Shown: positions 1 to 8,556 of the stretch, in pieces
Numbering within the stretch: position 1 is the stretch's first letter
Layout of the letters: each line of letters opens with the position of its first letter
From: Crenobacter oryzisoli
GTDB lineage: Bacteria; Pseudomonadota; Gammaproteobacteria; Burkholderiales; Chromobacteriaceae
NCBI RefSeq assembly: GCF_030385785.1
Contig: NZ_JAUEDK010000038.1
Span: 1 to 39,669 of the forward strand
DNA length: 39,669 nt
Reading direction: 5' to 3'
The notes under the pieces: generated by a model
The model's database searches: none
What the model saw: the letters and a program-made list of their open reading frames with translations, nothing else
Told to the model about the DNA's origin: nothing
Position numbers and translations under genes: made by a program

Positions 1-578
1 CCGAATGAAGGTGTCGCCGCAAGCAAGGGAACACACTCCGGCCCTGCCATCCCACTGGGAAGCGCGGGCCATCGAAACGGTGTCTCGGCATGGGCGCCGG
101 CGCATCTTGTTGACCTCCTTGCTGGATGCCAAGGCGTGGCCGGCCAAGGAGATCGCGGCGCAATACCAGGAACGCTGGCAGATCGAGACCAGCTACCGCG
201 AGCTGAAGCAGGACATGTTGGGGGACGAATTGACGTTACGCAGTGGCACTCCAGAGACCGTCCGACAGGAAGTTTGGGGGACGCTCTTGGCCTACAACCT
301 GGTCCGACTGGAGATGGCTGAGATCGCGCGGGAAGTGGGGGTTGCGCCGACCGATCTTAGCTTTACGACAGCGCTGCATTATTTGCGCTATGAGTGGAGC
401 TGGCTGGCGATCAGCAGCCCCGGCACCTTGCCGGCGCGCTTGCTGCGTCTGCGGGAACGCCTCGGGGAGTTGTTGCTACCGAAACAACGGCGGGGGCGTG
501 AATGCCCCCGCGTGGTGAAAAAGCTGCCGTCCCGTTACCCAATCAAACAGGTTCGATCCGCTAAGTGAACGGCATTAC
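1..578 (+). mobile_element. IS4-family insertion sequence, 3' part (left window edge)
   Basis: The first 578 bases are the 3' part of an insertion sequence; the same 578 bases occur inverted at 39092-39669. I compared the copies base by base and found one difference (C at 559; the equivalent position 39111 implies T), silent in the transposase. Identity ends at 578, where the left copy continues into TGTCTAGACAG and the right into unrelated sequence, so 578 is taken as the element end (terminal bases GGCATTAC). The 5' end is beyond the window. An 8-bp stem (490-497 with 504-511) lies near the 3' end of the transposase frame. Confidence 0.9.
2..568 (+). CDS. IS4-family transposase, C-terminal part (truncated by window edge)
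   Basis: This is the C-terminal part of a DDE transposase of the IS4 family, which cuts and joins the ends of its own element. The frame is open to the window edge, so the ATG at 5 is an internal methionine. The IS4 signature Y-x2-R-x3-E-x6-K is present (YQERWQIETSYRELK, near residue 54 counted from that ATG) and supplies the catalytic Glu; the two upstream catalytic Asp residues lie outside the window. The tail is basic with a PRVVKKLPSRYP segment typical of the family. Whether the full element is intact cannot be judged here. The gene converges on rep. Confidence 0.9.
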   Translation, partial: RMKVSPQAREHTPALPSHWEARAIETVSRHGRRRILLTSLLDAKAWPAKEIAAQYQERWQIETSYRELKQDMLGDELTLRSGTPETVRQEVWGTLLAYNLVRLEMAEIAREVGVAPTDLSFTTALHYLRYEWSWLAISSPGTLPARLLRLRERLGELLLPKQRRGRECPRVVKKLPSRYPIKQVRSAK

Positions 579-598
579 TGTCTAGACAGTGCGTTTTT
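577..598 (+). terminator. Terminator-like palindrome plus T-run at the left IS junction
   Basis: ACTGTCTAGACAGT is a perfect 14-bp palindrome spanning the IS end, followed by GCG and a run of six T. If the base before the IS insertion was C, the original arm would have been the longer GCACTGTC/GACAGTGC. It resembles an intrinsic terminator for plus-strand transcription convergent with rep, now split or bordered by the IS. Moderate to weak, because part of one arm belongs to the IS. Confidence 0.4.
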
Positions 599-647
599 TA
601 TTGGATTCGGCCAACGGTAACAGACTGCTTGGCAGAATCGACAGTGC

Positions 648-2657
648 TTATTCCGCCGGCTTGTTCTTGTCGGCCAGCAGCGCCGACAGACTGGCGAGCC
701 GCGCCTTGCCCTCGCTGCGGCTGACCATGGGCTCGGTGCCGGGCTTGCCGAAGTAGCGCAGGTCGGACTTGTCGATCTCGGCGATGAAGCGCGACGGCTC
801 GACGAATTGCCATTCGCCGGCACGCTTGCGCTTCACGCAGTGGGTCAGCGTCAGCATGCGCTGGGCACGGGTGATGCCGACGTACATCAGTCGGCGCTCC
901 TCCTCGACCATGCCGTTGTCGACCGATTCGCTGTGCGGCAGGATGCCCTCCTCGCAGCCGACCAGGAACACGTACGGGTATTCCAGGCCTTTGCTCGCGT
1001 GCAGCGTCGACATGTGCACCGCGTCGACCTCGCCCTCGTCGCGGCCTTCCAGCATGGTGATCAGCGCGATGGTCTGCACCAGCTCGATCACGTTCTTGCC
1101 GTCGGCCTCGCCCTTCTTGCCGAGCCAGGCGACCAGCTCCTGCACGTTCTTCCACTTCATCTCGGCCGGGCGCGGTTCCTCGCTGTCGTACAGCCAGGCC
1201 TCGTAGCCGATCGCCTTGAGCATCTCCTGTACCAGCTCGCCGGCCGGCTCGCGGCTGGCACGGTAGGTGAGGGTGTTGATGAAGCGGCAGAATTCCTCGA
1301 GCGGGGCGAGCTGCGCCGGCTGTACCTGGCTGCGGAAGCCTTCCTCCTGCGCGGCGAGGAACAGCGCCTTGTGGCGTTCGCCGGCGTAGGCACCGAGCTT
1401 TTCCAGCGTGACGTTGCCGACGCCGCGCTTCGGCGTGGTCAGCGCGCGGATGAAGGCCGGGTCGTCGTTGGGGTTGGCGACCAGGCGCAGGTAGGACAGC
1501 ACGTCCTTGATCTCGGTGCGGTCGAAGAAGCTCTGGCCGCCGGCCATCTGATAGGGGATGCGCTGGTTTCTGAGCGCCTGTTCGAAGATGCGCGCCTGGT
1601 AGTTGCCGCGGTACAGGATGGCGTAGTCGGCAAAGCGGGTGCGGTTCTCGAACTTGTGCGCGAGCAGCCGGCTGATTACCGTCTCGGCCTCGTGATCCTC
1701 GTCCTTGCACTGCACCACGTGGATCGGCTCGCCCAGGCCCAGCTCGCTCCACAGCTGTTTCTCGAACAGCTTGGGATTGTTGGCGATCACCGAGTTGGCG
1801 GCGCGCAGGATGCGCGCGGTGGAGCGGTAGTTCTGCTCCAGTTTGATGATCTTCAGCTTGGGGAAGTCCTGCTGCAACAGGCGCAGGTTCTCCATGTTGG
1901 CACCGCGCCAGGCGTAGATCGACTGGTCGTCGTCGCCGACCGCGGTGAACATGCCGCGCACCCCGGTGAGCAGCTTCACCATCTGGTACTGGCAGGTGTT
2001 GGTGTCCTGGTATTCGTCGAGCAGCAGGTAGCGCAGCCGGTTCTGCCACTTCTCCAGCACCTCGGGATGCTTGCGGAACAGCTCGATCGGCAGGCGGATC
2101 AGGTCGTCGAAGTCGACCGCCTGATAGGCGGTCAGCGTGGCCTGGTAGCTCAGGTAGACCTGCGCACACACCCGGTCCCACTCGGTTTCGGCCAATGTGA
2201 CGCGCTGCTCGGCCGACTGGAAGTCGTTTTTCCACAGCGAGATCTGGCTCTGCACCTTGCGGATCTCGTCCTTGCTGGTGGTGTTGAGGACGTCGGCGAT
2301 GATCTTGCCGGCGTCGTAGGCGTCGAGGATGGAGAACTGCGGCTTGTAGCCTAGGTGCGGCGCCTCCTCGCGCAGGATGCGCATGCCCAGCGAGTGGAAG
2401 GTCGATACCGTCAGGCCCTTGGCCTCGGCCGGCGACAGGATCTTGCCGACCCGCTCCATCATTTCGCGCGCGGCCTTGTTGGTGAAGGTGATCGCGGCGA
2501 TGTTGCGCGCAGAGATGCCGGCGTGGCGCACCAGATGTGCGATCTTGAAGGTAATCACCCGGGTCTTGCCGCTGCCGGCCCCGGCCAATACCAGCAGCGG
2601 CCCGTCCAGGTACTGGATGGCTGATCGTTGCGGGGGATTGAGGTCGGGAGCGCTCAT
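648..2657 (-). CDS. rep: ATP-dependent DNA helicase Rep (UvrD/Rep superfamily 1)
   Basis: Rep is a 3'-5' SF1A helicase that clears proteins from DNA ahead of the replication fork and helps restart. The protein is 669 aa from the chosen start, close to E. coli Rep (673). Visible motifs are the N-terminal Q-motif region (LNPPQRSAI), Walker A GAGSGKT at residues 26-32, TFHSLGMRIL, Walker B LLLDEYQDT and motif III GDDDQSIYAWRGA, with C-terminal motifs HASKGLEYPYVFLVG and EERRLMYVGITRA. The reading frame is open back to 2759, but starting at 2657 gives the short N-terminus normal for Rep; 2681 is an alternative. No good Shine-Dalgarno is seen at either. It is divergent from apaH. UvrD is the main alternative, but the sequence reads as Rep. 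Confidence 0.93.
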   Translation of the reverse strand: MSAPDLNPPQRSAIQYLDGPLLVLAGAGSGKTRVITFKIAHLVRHAGISARNIAAITFTNKAAREMMERVGKILSPAEAKGLTVSTFHSLGMRILREEAPHLGYKPQFSILDAYDAGKIIADVLNTTSKDEIRKVQSQISLWKNDFQSAEQRVTLAETEWDRVCAQVYLSYQATLTAYQAVDFDDLIRLPIELFRKHPEVLEKWQNRLRYLLLDEYQDTNTCQYQMVKLLTGVRGMFTAVGDDDQSIYAWRGANMENLRLLQQDFPKLKIIKLEQNYRSTARILRAANSVIANNPKLFEKQLWSELGLGEPIHVVQCKDEDHEAETVISRLLAHKFENRTRFADYAILYRGNYQARIFEQALRNQRIPYQMAGGQSFFDRTEIKDVLSYLRLVANPNDDPAFIRALTTPKRGVGNVTLEKLGAYAGERHKALFLAAQEEGFRSQVQPAQLAPLEEFCRFINTLTYRASREPAGELVQEMLKAIGYEAWLYDSEEPRPAEMKWKNVQELVAWLGKKGEADGKNVIELVQTIALITMLEGRDEGEVDAVHMSTLHASKGLEYPYVFLVGCEEGILPHSESVDNGMVEEERRLMYVGITRAQRMLTLTHCVKRKRAGEWQFVEPSRFIAEIDKSDLRYFGKPGTEPMVSRSEGKARLASLSALLADKNKPAE

Positions 2658-2693
2658 CGGAAGAAGGGGATCAACTGTCATGGAGGCCGCGCA

Positions 2694-2720
2694 TTGTAGC
2701 ACGCAGGCTTGGGGTATCAT
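2694..2720 (+). promoter_or_regulatory. Possible sigma-70 promoter for apaH
   Basis: TTGTAG at 2694-2699 and TATCAT at 2715-2720 are separated by 15 bp, shorter than ideal. They lie in the divergent rep/apaH gap about 57 bp before the apaH start. Weak call. Confidence 0.3.
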
Positions 2721-2777
2721 TCGACTTAGGGCGACGCATCGGGGCGGTCGCCGACTCAAAGATAAGGATAGTCATCC

Positions 2778-3599
2778 ATGGCAAGTTACGCGATTGGCGA
2801 CATTCAGGGCTGCTTCGAACCGTTCCAGCAATTGCTACGGCACATCGAGTTCAACCCGGGCCGCGACACGCTGTGGCTGACCGGCGATCTGGTCAACCGT
2901 GGCCCCGCTTCTCTCGAGGTGCTGCGCTGGGTGATGCGCCACGACGACTGCGTGCAGACGGTGCTCGGCAACCATGATCTGCACCTCCTGGCGGTGTCGG
3001 AGGGCTTCGGGCGGGTCAAGAGCGACGACACGTTGTCGGCGGTGCTCGATGCGTCCGACGGCAAGCTGCTGCTGGACTGGCTGCGCTGCCAGCCCTTGAT
3101 GGTGGCCGACCAGGAGTTCGCGATGGTGCATGCCGGCCTGATGCCGGATTGGACGATCGGTAAGGCGTTGCGCCTGGCCGAAGAGGTGGAAGGCGAGTTG
3201 GCCGGTCCGGGCTTTCGGCGCTTTATGGCGCAGCTCTACGGCAACAAGCCGGCGCGCTGGAGCGACGAGCTGCGCGGCATGGACCGGCTGCGGCTGGTGG
3301 TGAACGCGATGACGCGGATGCGCTTCATCAACCGCGACGGCGAGCTGGATCTGACGTTCAAGGGAGAGCTCGACAAGGCGCCGGCATCTCTGACCCCGTG
3401 GTTCGACGTTCCGAACCGGCGCAGTACCGCGTTGCCGATCATCTGCGGGCACTGGTCGGCATTGGGTCTCTATCTGACCGACGAGATACTGGCGATCGAC
3501 ACCGGCTGCCTATGGGGCGGCAGCCTGACCGCGCTCAGGCTGGAAGATCGTCAGGTGTTCTCGTTGGCTTGCGTGGCTGAGCGGGCGCTGGTGGTGTGA
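2778..3599 (+). CDS. apaH: Symmetrical bis(5'-nucleosyl)-tetraphosphatase (Ap4A hydrolase)
   Basis: ApaH splits diadenosine tetraphosphate into two ADP and removes Np4-type caps from RNA 5' ends. The 273-aa protein has the metallophosphoesterase blocks GDIQGC (D8), GDLVNRGP (D37) and GNHDLH (N65-D67), then AMVHAGL and CGHW, ending with the ApaH-type DTGCLWGG motif. The first block has Gln where E. coli has His, a substitution I recall as common in the family. AAGGAT at 2764-2769 is a good ribosome-binding site. Its 3' end overlaps the convergent plsC by 65 bp. Confidence 0.95.
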   Translation: MASYAIGDIQGCFEPFQQLLRHIEFNPGRDTLWLTGDLVNRGPASLEVLRWVMRHDDCVQTVLGNHDLHLLAVSEGFGRVKSDDTLSAVLDASDGKLLLDWLRCQPLMVADQEFAMVHAGLMPDWTIGKALRLAEEVEGELAGPGFRRFMAQLYGNKPARWSDELRGMDRLRLVVNAMTRMRFINRDGELDLTFKGELDKAPASLTPWFDVPNRRSTALPIICGHWSALGLYLTDEILAIDTGCLWGGSLTALRLEDRQVFSLACVAERALVV

Positions 3600-4362
3600 G
3601 GCCGAGGCCGCTTGCTACTTCGGCGCGGGCGGCTTCGGCCAGCTGGAAGCGGCTGCATTCCTCCTCGGCGTGCGCCTGTAATGTTTGGCCGAATACCAGC
3701 TCGACGGTGCCGGACGGCATCGACAGGATGCGGCCGAGCGAGCGTACGAGGCTGATCTTGTCGATATAGGCGGGTAGGGTGGTCAGCCGTCCGTGCTCGT
3801 CAAGGTAGCGCAACGCCACCGGTTGTACGTGACTTCCCGCCATACGCGCCGACTCGAACAGCGAGGCCTTGAACGGCAAGAGATCGGTGCCGTCCGTGGT
3901 GGTGCCTTCGGGGAACACCGCCATGCAGCTGCCCTGGCTCAGCGAGTGCGCCAGCTGTTCGTTGACCCGGCTGGCGTCGCGGCGGCTGGTGCGGTCGATG
4001 AATACCGTGCCGGCATTCTTGATCATCCAGCCGATCACCGGCCAGCGCCGCAGTTCGCGCTTGGCGACGAAGTGCGACACGGTGACGCTGTTGAGCGCGA
4101 AGATGTCCAGCCAGGACACATGGTTGGCGACCAACAGCGTGTTGTGCGCCAGGAGTCCCGGCGCCTTGCCGAGCACGCGGACTTTCATACCCAGGATGCG
4201 GATCAGCTGTGCGGACCAGCGCTGGTTGATCGCCGCACGGGCGGCGTGGCTCAACCTCGGGTAGCGGAACGCCAGCACGTAGAGCCCGAGGAACAAGTGG
4301 CTGAGCAGCCGGGCGCTCCGGCCAAGGCGGGTGGGAAACGAGGTGGTGGGACGGCCGGGCAT
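3535..4362 (-). CDS. plsC: 1-acyl-sn-glycerol-3-phosphate acyltransferase (PlsC/NlaA family)
   Basis: This membrane enzyme adds the second acyl chain to lysophosphatidic acid in phospholipid synthesis. The 275-aa protein has an N-terminal hydrophobic stretch (about residues 19-33), the catalytic HX4D motif as NHVSWLD (H81, D86) and the substrate-binding FPEGTTTDG (150-158). It starts 43 bp after the mutM stop on the same strand and probably forms an operon with it, as I recall for the fpg-nlaA pair in Neisseria. No clear Shine-Dalgarno precedes the ATG. The last codons overlap the apaH 3' end on the opposite strand. Several paralogous acyltransferases share these motifs, so exact substrate preference is inferred. 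Confidence 0.85.
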   Translation of the reverse strand: MPGRPTTSFPTRLGRSARLLSHLFLGLYVLAFRYPRLSHAARAAINQRWSAQLIRILGMKVRVLGKAPGLLAHNTLLVANHVSWLDIFALNSVTVSHFVAKRELRRWPVIGWMIKNAGTVFIDRTSRRDASRVNEQLAHSLSQGSCMAVFPEGTTTDGTDLLPFKASLFESARMAGSHVQPVALRYLDEHGRLTTLPAYIDKISLVRSLGRILSMPSGTVELVFGQTLQAHAEEECSRFQLAEAARAEVASGLGLTPPAPAQPRKPTRTPDDLPA

Positions 4363-4405
4363 GCGTGGCTTCAGTCAGCAATCGGTGAAAAAACAGGCAG
4401 CCACT

Positions 4406-5224
4406 CTAGCACGGCTGGCATAGCGGGCAATAGTAACTGCTGCGCTGGCCTTGGCGTAATTGGCGGATCGGCGTACCGCAGTGACGACAGGGTTCTTCCT
4501 GGCGGCCGTACACGTAGTACGTCTGCTGGAAATAGCCCGGCTCACCGCCGGCGCCGACAAAGTCGCGCAGCGTGCTGCCGCCGGCCTCGATTGCGCGCGC
4601 CAGCACCATCTTGATCGCCTCGGCCAAGTGTTGGCAGTCTGTGCGGCTGAGCCGGCCGGCGGCACGGGTCGGATTGATGCCGGCGTGGAACAGCGCCTCG
4701 TTGGCGTAGATGTTGCCGACGCCGACGACCAGATGGTTGTCCATGATTGCCTGCTTGATCGCCACGCTGCGTCCGTCGAGCGAGCGGAACAGGTGCTCGC
4801 CGTCGAACGCGTCGGATAGCGGTTCGGGTCCCAGACTGGCCAACAGCGGGTGTTGCTCGATCGGGCCGATGTGCCACAGTACCGCGCCGAAGCGGCGGGG
4901 GTCGCGGTAACGCAACAGCTGACCGTTCGACAGCTGCCAGTCGACATGATCGTGCTTTTCCGGTGGCGTGCCGATTGGCACGAAGCGCAGGCTGCCGGAC
5001 ATGCCCAGATGGACGATCAGCGTGCCGTCGGCAAACTGTAGTAGCAGATACTTGGCACGTCGGGTCACCGCCAGTACACGCTGGCCGGCGAGTCGTTCGG
5101 CCAGGTCAGGCGGCAGCGGCCAGCGCAGCCGCGGATTGCGGACCGTGACGCTTTCAATCGTGGTGCCGATCAGCCCCGGCGCAACGCCTCGGCGGGTGGT
5201 TTCGACTTCCGGCAGCTCCGGCAT
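4406..5224 (-). CDS. mutM: Formamidopyrimidine-DNA glycosylase (Fpg/MutM)
   Basis: MutM removes 8-oxoguanine and ring-opened purines and cuts the abasic site (bifunctional glycosylase/AP lyase). The protein is 272 aa (E. coli 269). It begins MPELPEVE, so Pro2 is the Schiff-base nucleophile and Glu3 the catalytic acid, which fixes the start although the frame is open to 5323. GAGGAG lies seven bases before the ATG. The C-terminus has the four-Cys zinc finger (C246, C249, C266, C269) needed for DNA binding. Probably co-transcribed with plsC and divergent from the TPR gene; a terminator-like hairpin sits in its leader. Confidence 0.97.
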   Translation of the reverse strand: MPELPEVETTRRGVAPGLIGTTIESVTVRNPRLRWPLPPDLAERLAGQRVLAVTRRAKYLLLQFADGTLIVHLGMSGSLRFVPIGTPPEKHDHVDWQLSNGQLLRYRDPRRFGAVLWHIGPIEQHPLLASLGPEPLSDAFDGEHLFRSLDGRSVAIKQAIMDNHLVVGVGNIYANEALFHAGINPTRAAGRLSRTDCQHLAEAIKMVLARAIEAGGSTLRDFVGAGGEPGYFQQTYYVYGRQEEPCRHCGTPIRQLRQGQRSSYYCPLCQPC

Positions 5225-5245
5225 GACAAACTCCTCTAAATCCCG

Positions 5246-5277
5246 TGAAAAAGCCCGCCCAGACTCAGGCGGCGGGC
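5246..5277 (-). terminator. Attenuator-like hairpin in the mutM leader
   Basis: Read on the minus strand, GCCCGCC (5277-5271) pairs with GGCGGGC (5259-5253) over an 11-nt loop and is followed directly by TTTTTCAC. This is intrinsic-terminator architecture about 30 bp upstream of the mutM ATG. No minus-strand gene lies upstream for which it would be an ordinary terminator, so leader attenuation is one reading. Weak minus-strand promoter elements (TAGAAT at about 5296-5291) lie beyond it. Confidence 0.5.
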
Positions 5278-5332
5278 AGTGGACATGGTATTCTACCTGC
5301 TGGCGCGAACCGCTGAACCGCACTGGATCACG

Positions 5333-7102
5333 ATGACTCTTTCCCGGACGACACTTTCCCGCACGCTTCCACTCTTACTGGTCTGCCTGCTGGCGGCCTG
5401 CGCCCAATTCAGTCCTGCCACTTCGGGCAAGCCGACTGCGAGTACCGAGGAAGCCGCCCGCGAAGCGGCCGACGCGAAGGCTAAGGCGGAAGCCGAGGCC
5501 AAGCTGCCGAAGGTGGAGTTGACCGACCAGTTGCTCTACGGCGTGGTCGCCAGCGAGATCGCCGCGCAGCGTGGCGTGCCGGCCAGCTCTGCGCTGACCT
5601 ATCTGGAGCTGGCACGCCAGACCCGGGACCCGCGCATGGCTCAGCGTGCCGCAGAGTTCGCGATGGTGTCCGGCCAACTGAAGATTGCGACCGACGCGCT
5701 GAAGCTGTGGGTCGAACTCGATCCGAGTTCTGCTCTTGCGCGGGAGCAGCTGTTCATCGTGCTGCTGCGCACCGGCAAGCTGGCCGAAAGCCGGCCGTTG
5801 ATCGACGATCTGCTGCAACGCGAACCGCAGCGTGCCGGGGCGATCTTCATCCAGTTGGCGCGGCTCACCTTGCGCCAGGGCGACAAGCAGGGCGGGGTTG
5901 AACTGGTCAAGGAACTGGCAGCGCGTTATCCGAAACTGCCTGAGGCGCATTTCGCACTGATAGCGGTGGCCAGCGAAGCCAATGATCAGGCTACCATCGA
6001 TGCCGAATTCGACAAGTTGGCGGTGCTGGCGCCGAAGTGGGACCTGCCGGTGGCCTGGGAGACCGACCGCCTGCGCCGTAGCGACCAGAATGCGGCGATC
6101 GCCTTTCTCAAGCGTGAGCTCGATCGGCGCCCTGACGCCAGCTTCGAGCTGAAACTGGCTTATCCGCGCCTCTTGGTTAGCGCCAGGCGCTTCGACGAAG
6201 CATTGGTGGCGTTCCAAGCGCTGCTGAAGAACGACCCAAAGAATCCGGACCTGCTGTTTGCCGTTGGCCTGTTGTCCTACCAGCTCAATGATTTCCCGAA
6301 CGCTGAGCGCTCCCTGAAGGGCGCGCTCGACGAGCATTATCCGGACGCTGACTTTTTGCGTTACACGCTCGGCCAGCTGGCTGAGGAACGTGATCGCGTG
6401 GCCGAGGCGAGAGAGTGGTTCCAGAAGGTCGGCCACGGGCCACAGTACTTGGCTGCCCAGGCGCGCCTGGCTGAACTCGACGCCAAGGAGGGACGGCTCG
6501 ATCAGGGGCTGAACCGGCTCGCCGGTATTGGCCATACCGAGCAGGAACGCAATCAGCTGGCGATCATCGGTGCGCAGATCGCCATCGAGGTGAAGCAGCC
6601 GCAGCGCGCCTACCAATTGCTCAGCAACGCGCTCGTCGCCTCGCCGAAGGCGCCGGAACTGCTCTACCAGCGCTCGATGGTCTCCGAGCAACTCGGCAAC
6701 TTCAGTGCGACCGAGCGCGATCTGAGGGCCTATCTTCACGAGAAGCCGAACGATCCGCAGGGACTCAATGCGCTCGGCTATACGCTCGCCATTCACACGA
6801 CCCGCTACAAGGAAGCGCACAGCTACATCGCTCGAGCGCTGAAGCAGGAACCGGACAATCCGACCATCCTCGACAGCATGGGCTGGGTGCAGTACAAACT
6901 CGGTCACCTTGAGTCGGCGCAAAGTTATCTGCAACGTGCGTTCGCCTTGCTTCCCGATCCGGAAGTAGCGGCTCACCTTGGTGAAGTGCTGTTTAAACGG
7001 GGGCACGTCGCGGAGGCCCGTGAGGTCTGGGCCAAGGGCAAGGCGATCGATCCGCAGCATCAGGTGCTGAACGAGACCATGCACCGACTGGGGGGCGAAT
7101 GA
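5333..7102 (+). CDS. TPR-repeat outer-membrane lipoprotein
   Basis: A 589-aa lipoprotein built of tetratricopeptide repeats, probably a periplasm-facing protein scaffold; its partner is unknown. The start at 5333 gives a short signal peptide ([13 protein letters not shown]) with lipobox LAAC and acylated Cys23; the frame is open back to 5279 but that start would bury the signal. After a short Ala/Glu/Lys-rich linker (about 35-65), helical TPR-type repeats run to the C-terminus, clearest at [10 protein letters not shown] and [26 protein letters not shown]. The stop overlaps the lolB start (ATGA), so the two are translationally coupled. I recall the same TPR-lolB-ispE order in other Neisseriales. 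No strong Shine-Dalgarno is visible. Confidence 0.85.
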   Translation: MTLSRTTLSRTLPLLLVCLLAACAQFSPATSGKPTASTEEAAREAADAKAKAEAEAKLPKVELTDQLLYGVVASEIAAQRGVPASSALTYLELARQTRDPRMAQRAAEFAMVSGQLKIATDALKLWVELDPSSALAREQLFIVLLRTGKLAESRPLIDDLLQREPQRAGAIFIQLARLTLRQGDKQGGVELVKELAARYPKLPEAHFALIAVASEANDQATIDAEFDKLAVLAPKWDLPVAWETDRLRRSDQNAAIAFLKRELDRRPDASFELKLAYPRLLVSARRFDEALVAFQALLKNDPKNPDLLFAVGLLSYQLNDFPNAERSLKGALDEHYPDADFLRYTLGQLAEERDRVAEAREWFQKVGHGPQYLAAQARLAELDAKEGRLDQGLNRLAGIGHTEQERNQLAIIGAQIAIEVKQPQRAYQLLSNALVASPKAPELLYQRSMVSEQLGNFSATERDLRAYLHEKPNDPQGLNALGYTLAIHTTRYKEAHSYIARALKQEPDNPTILDSMGWVQYKLGHLESAQSYLQRAFALLPDPEVAAHLGEVLFKRGHVAEAREVWAKGKAIDPQHQVLNETMHRLGGE

Positions 7103-7662
7103 GCGCTCGCCTATTCGTGCGAGCCGTCCTGCTGGCGGCGACGTTGCTGGTGACGGCCTGTGCCACCCAGCAACCGTTCCAGCCGGTCAATCTGCCGGGG
7201 CAGGCGATCGATACGCCATTCAGTGTCTCAGGCCGACTGGCGGTGAAGGTCGATGACAAGGGGAGTTACGGTAACTTCGACTGGCAGCATGCGCCGACTC
7301 GCGACGTGGTGTCGATCACGACTCCCGTCGGCAGTACTGTCGCCCGCCTGACCCGCGACGCCGATGGCGTGCTCTTGGAGGCCGACGGCAAAGAGACCCG
7401 CTCGGCCAACGTCGAGGAGCTGACCAACGAGACGCTGGGCTGGACGCTGCCACTCGATAATCTGGTGTGGTGGATCCGTGGCGTACCGGCGCCCAACGCG
7501 CCGAGCGAGCGGCTCGCTGACGGCGCGCTGCAGCAACAGGGCTGGACCATCCGGTTCTTTCGCGACGAGGGCGACACGGTAAGCCGCGTGCCAAAACGGG
7601 TCGAGCTGGTCCGCGACCGGCTGTCGATCAAGCTGGTCACGCACGCCTGGCAGCAGCCTTGA
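7099..7662 (+). CDS. lolB: Outer-membrane lipoprotein receptor LolB
   Basis: LolB accepts lipoproteins from periplasmic LolA and inserts them into the inner leaflet of the outer membrane. The 187-aa protein has a signal peptide ending in lipobox VTAC with Cys21, then the LolB-type opening F-x-V-x-GRLAVK-x5-GSYGNFDW and the WWIRGVPAP region; both are family hallmarks. It overlaps the TPR gene by 4 bp and is 42 bp from ispE, consistent with one operon. Outer-membrane lipoproteins in this window (the TPR protein and the NlpD-like protein) would be its clients. Confidence 0.92.
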   Translation: MSARLFVRAVLLAATLLVTACATQQPFQPVNLPGQAIDTPFSVSGRLAVKVDDKGSYGNFDWQHAPTRDVVSITTPVGSTVARLTRDADGVLLEADGKETRSANVEELTNETLGWTLPLDNLVWWIRGVPAPNAPSERLADGALQQQGWTIRFFRDEGDTVSRVPKRVELVRDRLSIKLVTHAWQQP

Positions 7663-7704
7663 GGCGTGCTTGGTCAACCTTTAACCCGTTTATTTCAGAT
7701 AGCC

Positions 7705-8544
7705 ATGAGTCAGTTTCACGCGTATCCCGCCCCGGCCAAGCTCAACCTGACGTTGAAGATCACTGGCCGGCGTCCCGATGGCTACCACCTGCTCGAGACC
7801 GTGTTCCGCTTCATCGACCTCGAAGACACCGTCGAGCTGGCGAGTCGCGACGACGGCGTGATCGAACTGTTGACGCCGATTCCGGGCGTCGATCCCGACA
7901 CCGACCTGACCGTGCGCGCCGCCCGGCTGCTGCAGCAGGCATGCGGAACCCGGCAGGGGGCCAGCATTCGCCTCACCAAGCGCATTCCGATGGGCGGCGG
8001 GCTCGGCGGCGGCAGCTCCGACGCCGCCACCGTGCTGGTCGCGCTGAACTGGCTATGGAACGCGGGGCTCAGCCGCGAGGGCCTGATGGCGCTGGGGCTC
8101 AAGCTCGGGGCCGACGTGCCGGTGTTCGTGTTCGGCCGCAACGCCTTCGCCACCGGCGTTGGCGAGGAGCTGACACCGCTCGATCTGCCGGACAACTGGT
8201 ACGTGGTACTGCATCCGGGCGTGCATATTCCGACTGCACAAATTTTTTCATCTCCCCTGTTGACAAGGAATTCGGCCCCCTCCATAATGCGAACCCTCGA
8301 AACAACGCAGCAACGTCGCAACGACATGCAGAGCGTGGTTCGGAAGAATTACCCGGTGGTGGATCAGGCTCTGAATGAATTGAGTGCATACGGTCCGGCA
8401 CTGATGACTGGATCCGGAAGTTGCATATTTCTGGAGTGCGATACGCAAGACCAGGCAAATAAAGTTTTTGAGCAGTTGTCGACAAAGTGGCGCGGGTTCG
8501 TCGCAAGAGGGTTGAGTAAGCACCCGATGTTCGACAAAGGCTGA
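7705..8544 (+). CDS. ispE: 4-diphosphocytidyl-2-C-methyl-D-erythritol kinase IspE
   Basis: IspE phosphorylates CDP-methylerythritol with ATP in the MEP isoprenoid pathway. The protein is 279 aa (E. coli 283). It shows the N-terminal APAKLNLTL with catalytic Lys12, the GHMP-kinase ATP loop PMGGGLGGGSSDAA (95-108) and catalytic Asp137 in LGADVP, then MTGSGSCIF near the C-terminus. The start at 7705 is preferred because an upstream in-frame ATG at 7666 only adds 13 non-family residues. Codon use changes sharply near 8239: by hand count third-position GC is about 86% in the first 77 codons but about 59% in the last 100. A strong promoter is embedded in that second part. Confidence 0.95.
   Translation: MSQFHAYPAPAKLNLTLKITGRRPDGYHLLETVFRFIDLEDTVELASRDDGVIELLTPIPGVDPDTDLTVRAARLLQQACGTRQGASIRLTKRIPMGGGLGGGSSDAATVLVALNWLWNAGLSREGLMALGLKLGADVPVFVFGRNAFATGVGEELTPLDLPDNWYVVLHPGVHIPTAQIFSSPLLTRNSAPSIMRTLETTQQRRNDMQSVVRKNYPVVDQALNELSAYGPALMTGSGSCIFLECDTQDQANKVFEQLSTKWRGFVARGLSKHPMFDKG
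8260..8288 (+). promoter_or_regulatory. Sigma-70 promoter inside ispE, for tRNA-Gln and prs
   Basis: TTGACA (8260-8265, perfect -35) and CATAAT (8283-8288, 5/6 match to -10) are separated by an optimal 17 bp, followed by a GC-rich discriminator (GCGAACCC) of the type seen at stringently controlled stable-RNA promoters. It lies wholly within the ispE frame, about 260 bp before tRNA-Gln, the next gene on the strand. It would give the tRNA and prs transcription independent of the lolB-ispE operon. Confidence 0.72.
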
Positions 8545-8556
8545 CAATCTGTTTAC

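Noticed and set aside
807..2354. 515-codon plus-strand frame opposite rep
   Set aside because: Antisense shadow of the helicase; no start signal or family resemblance.
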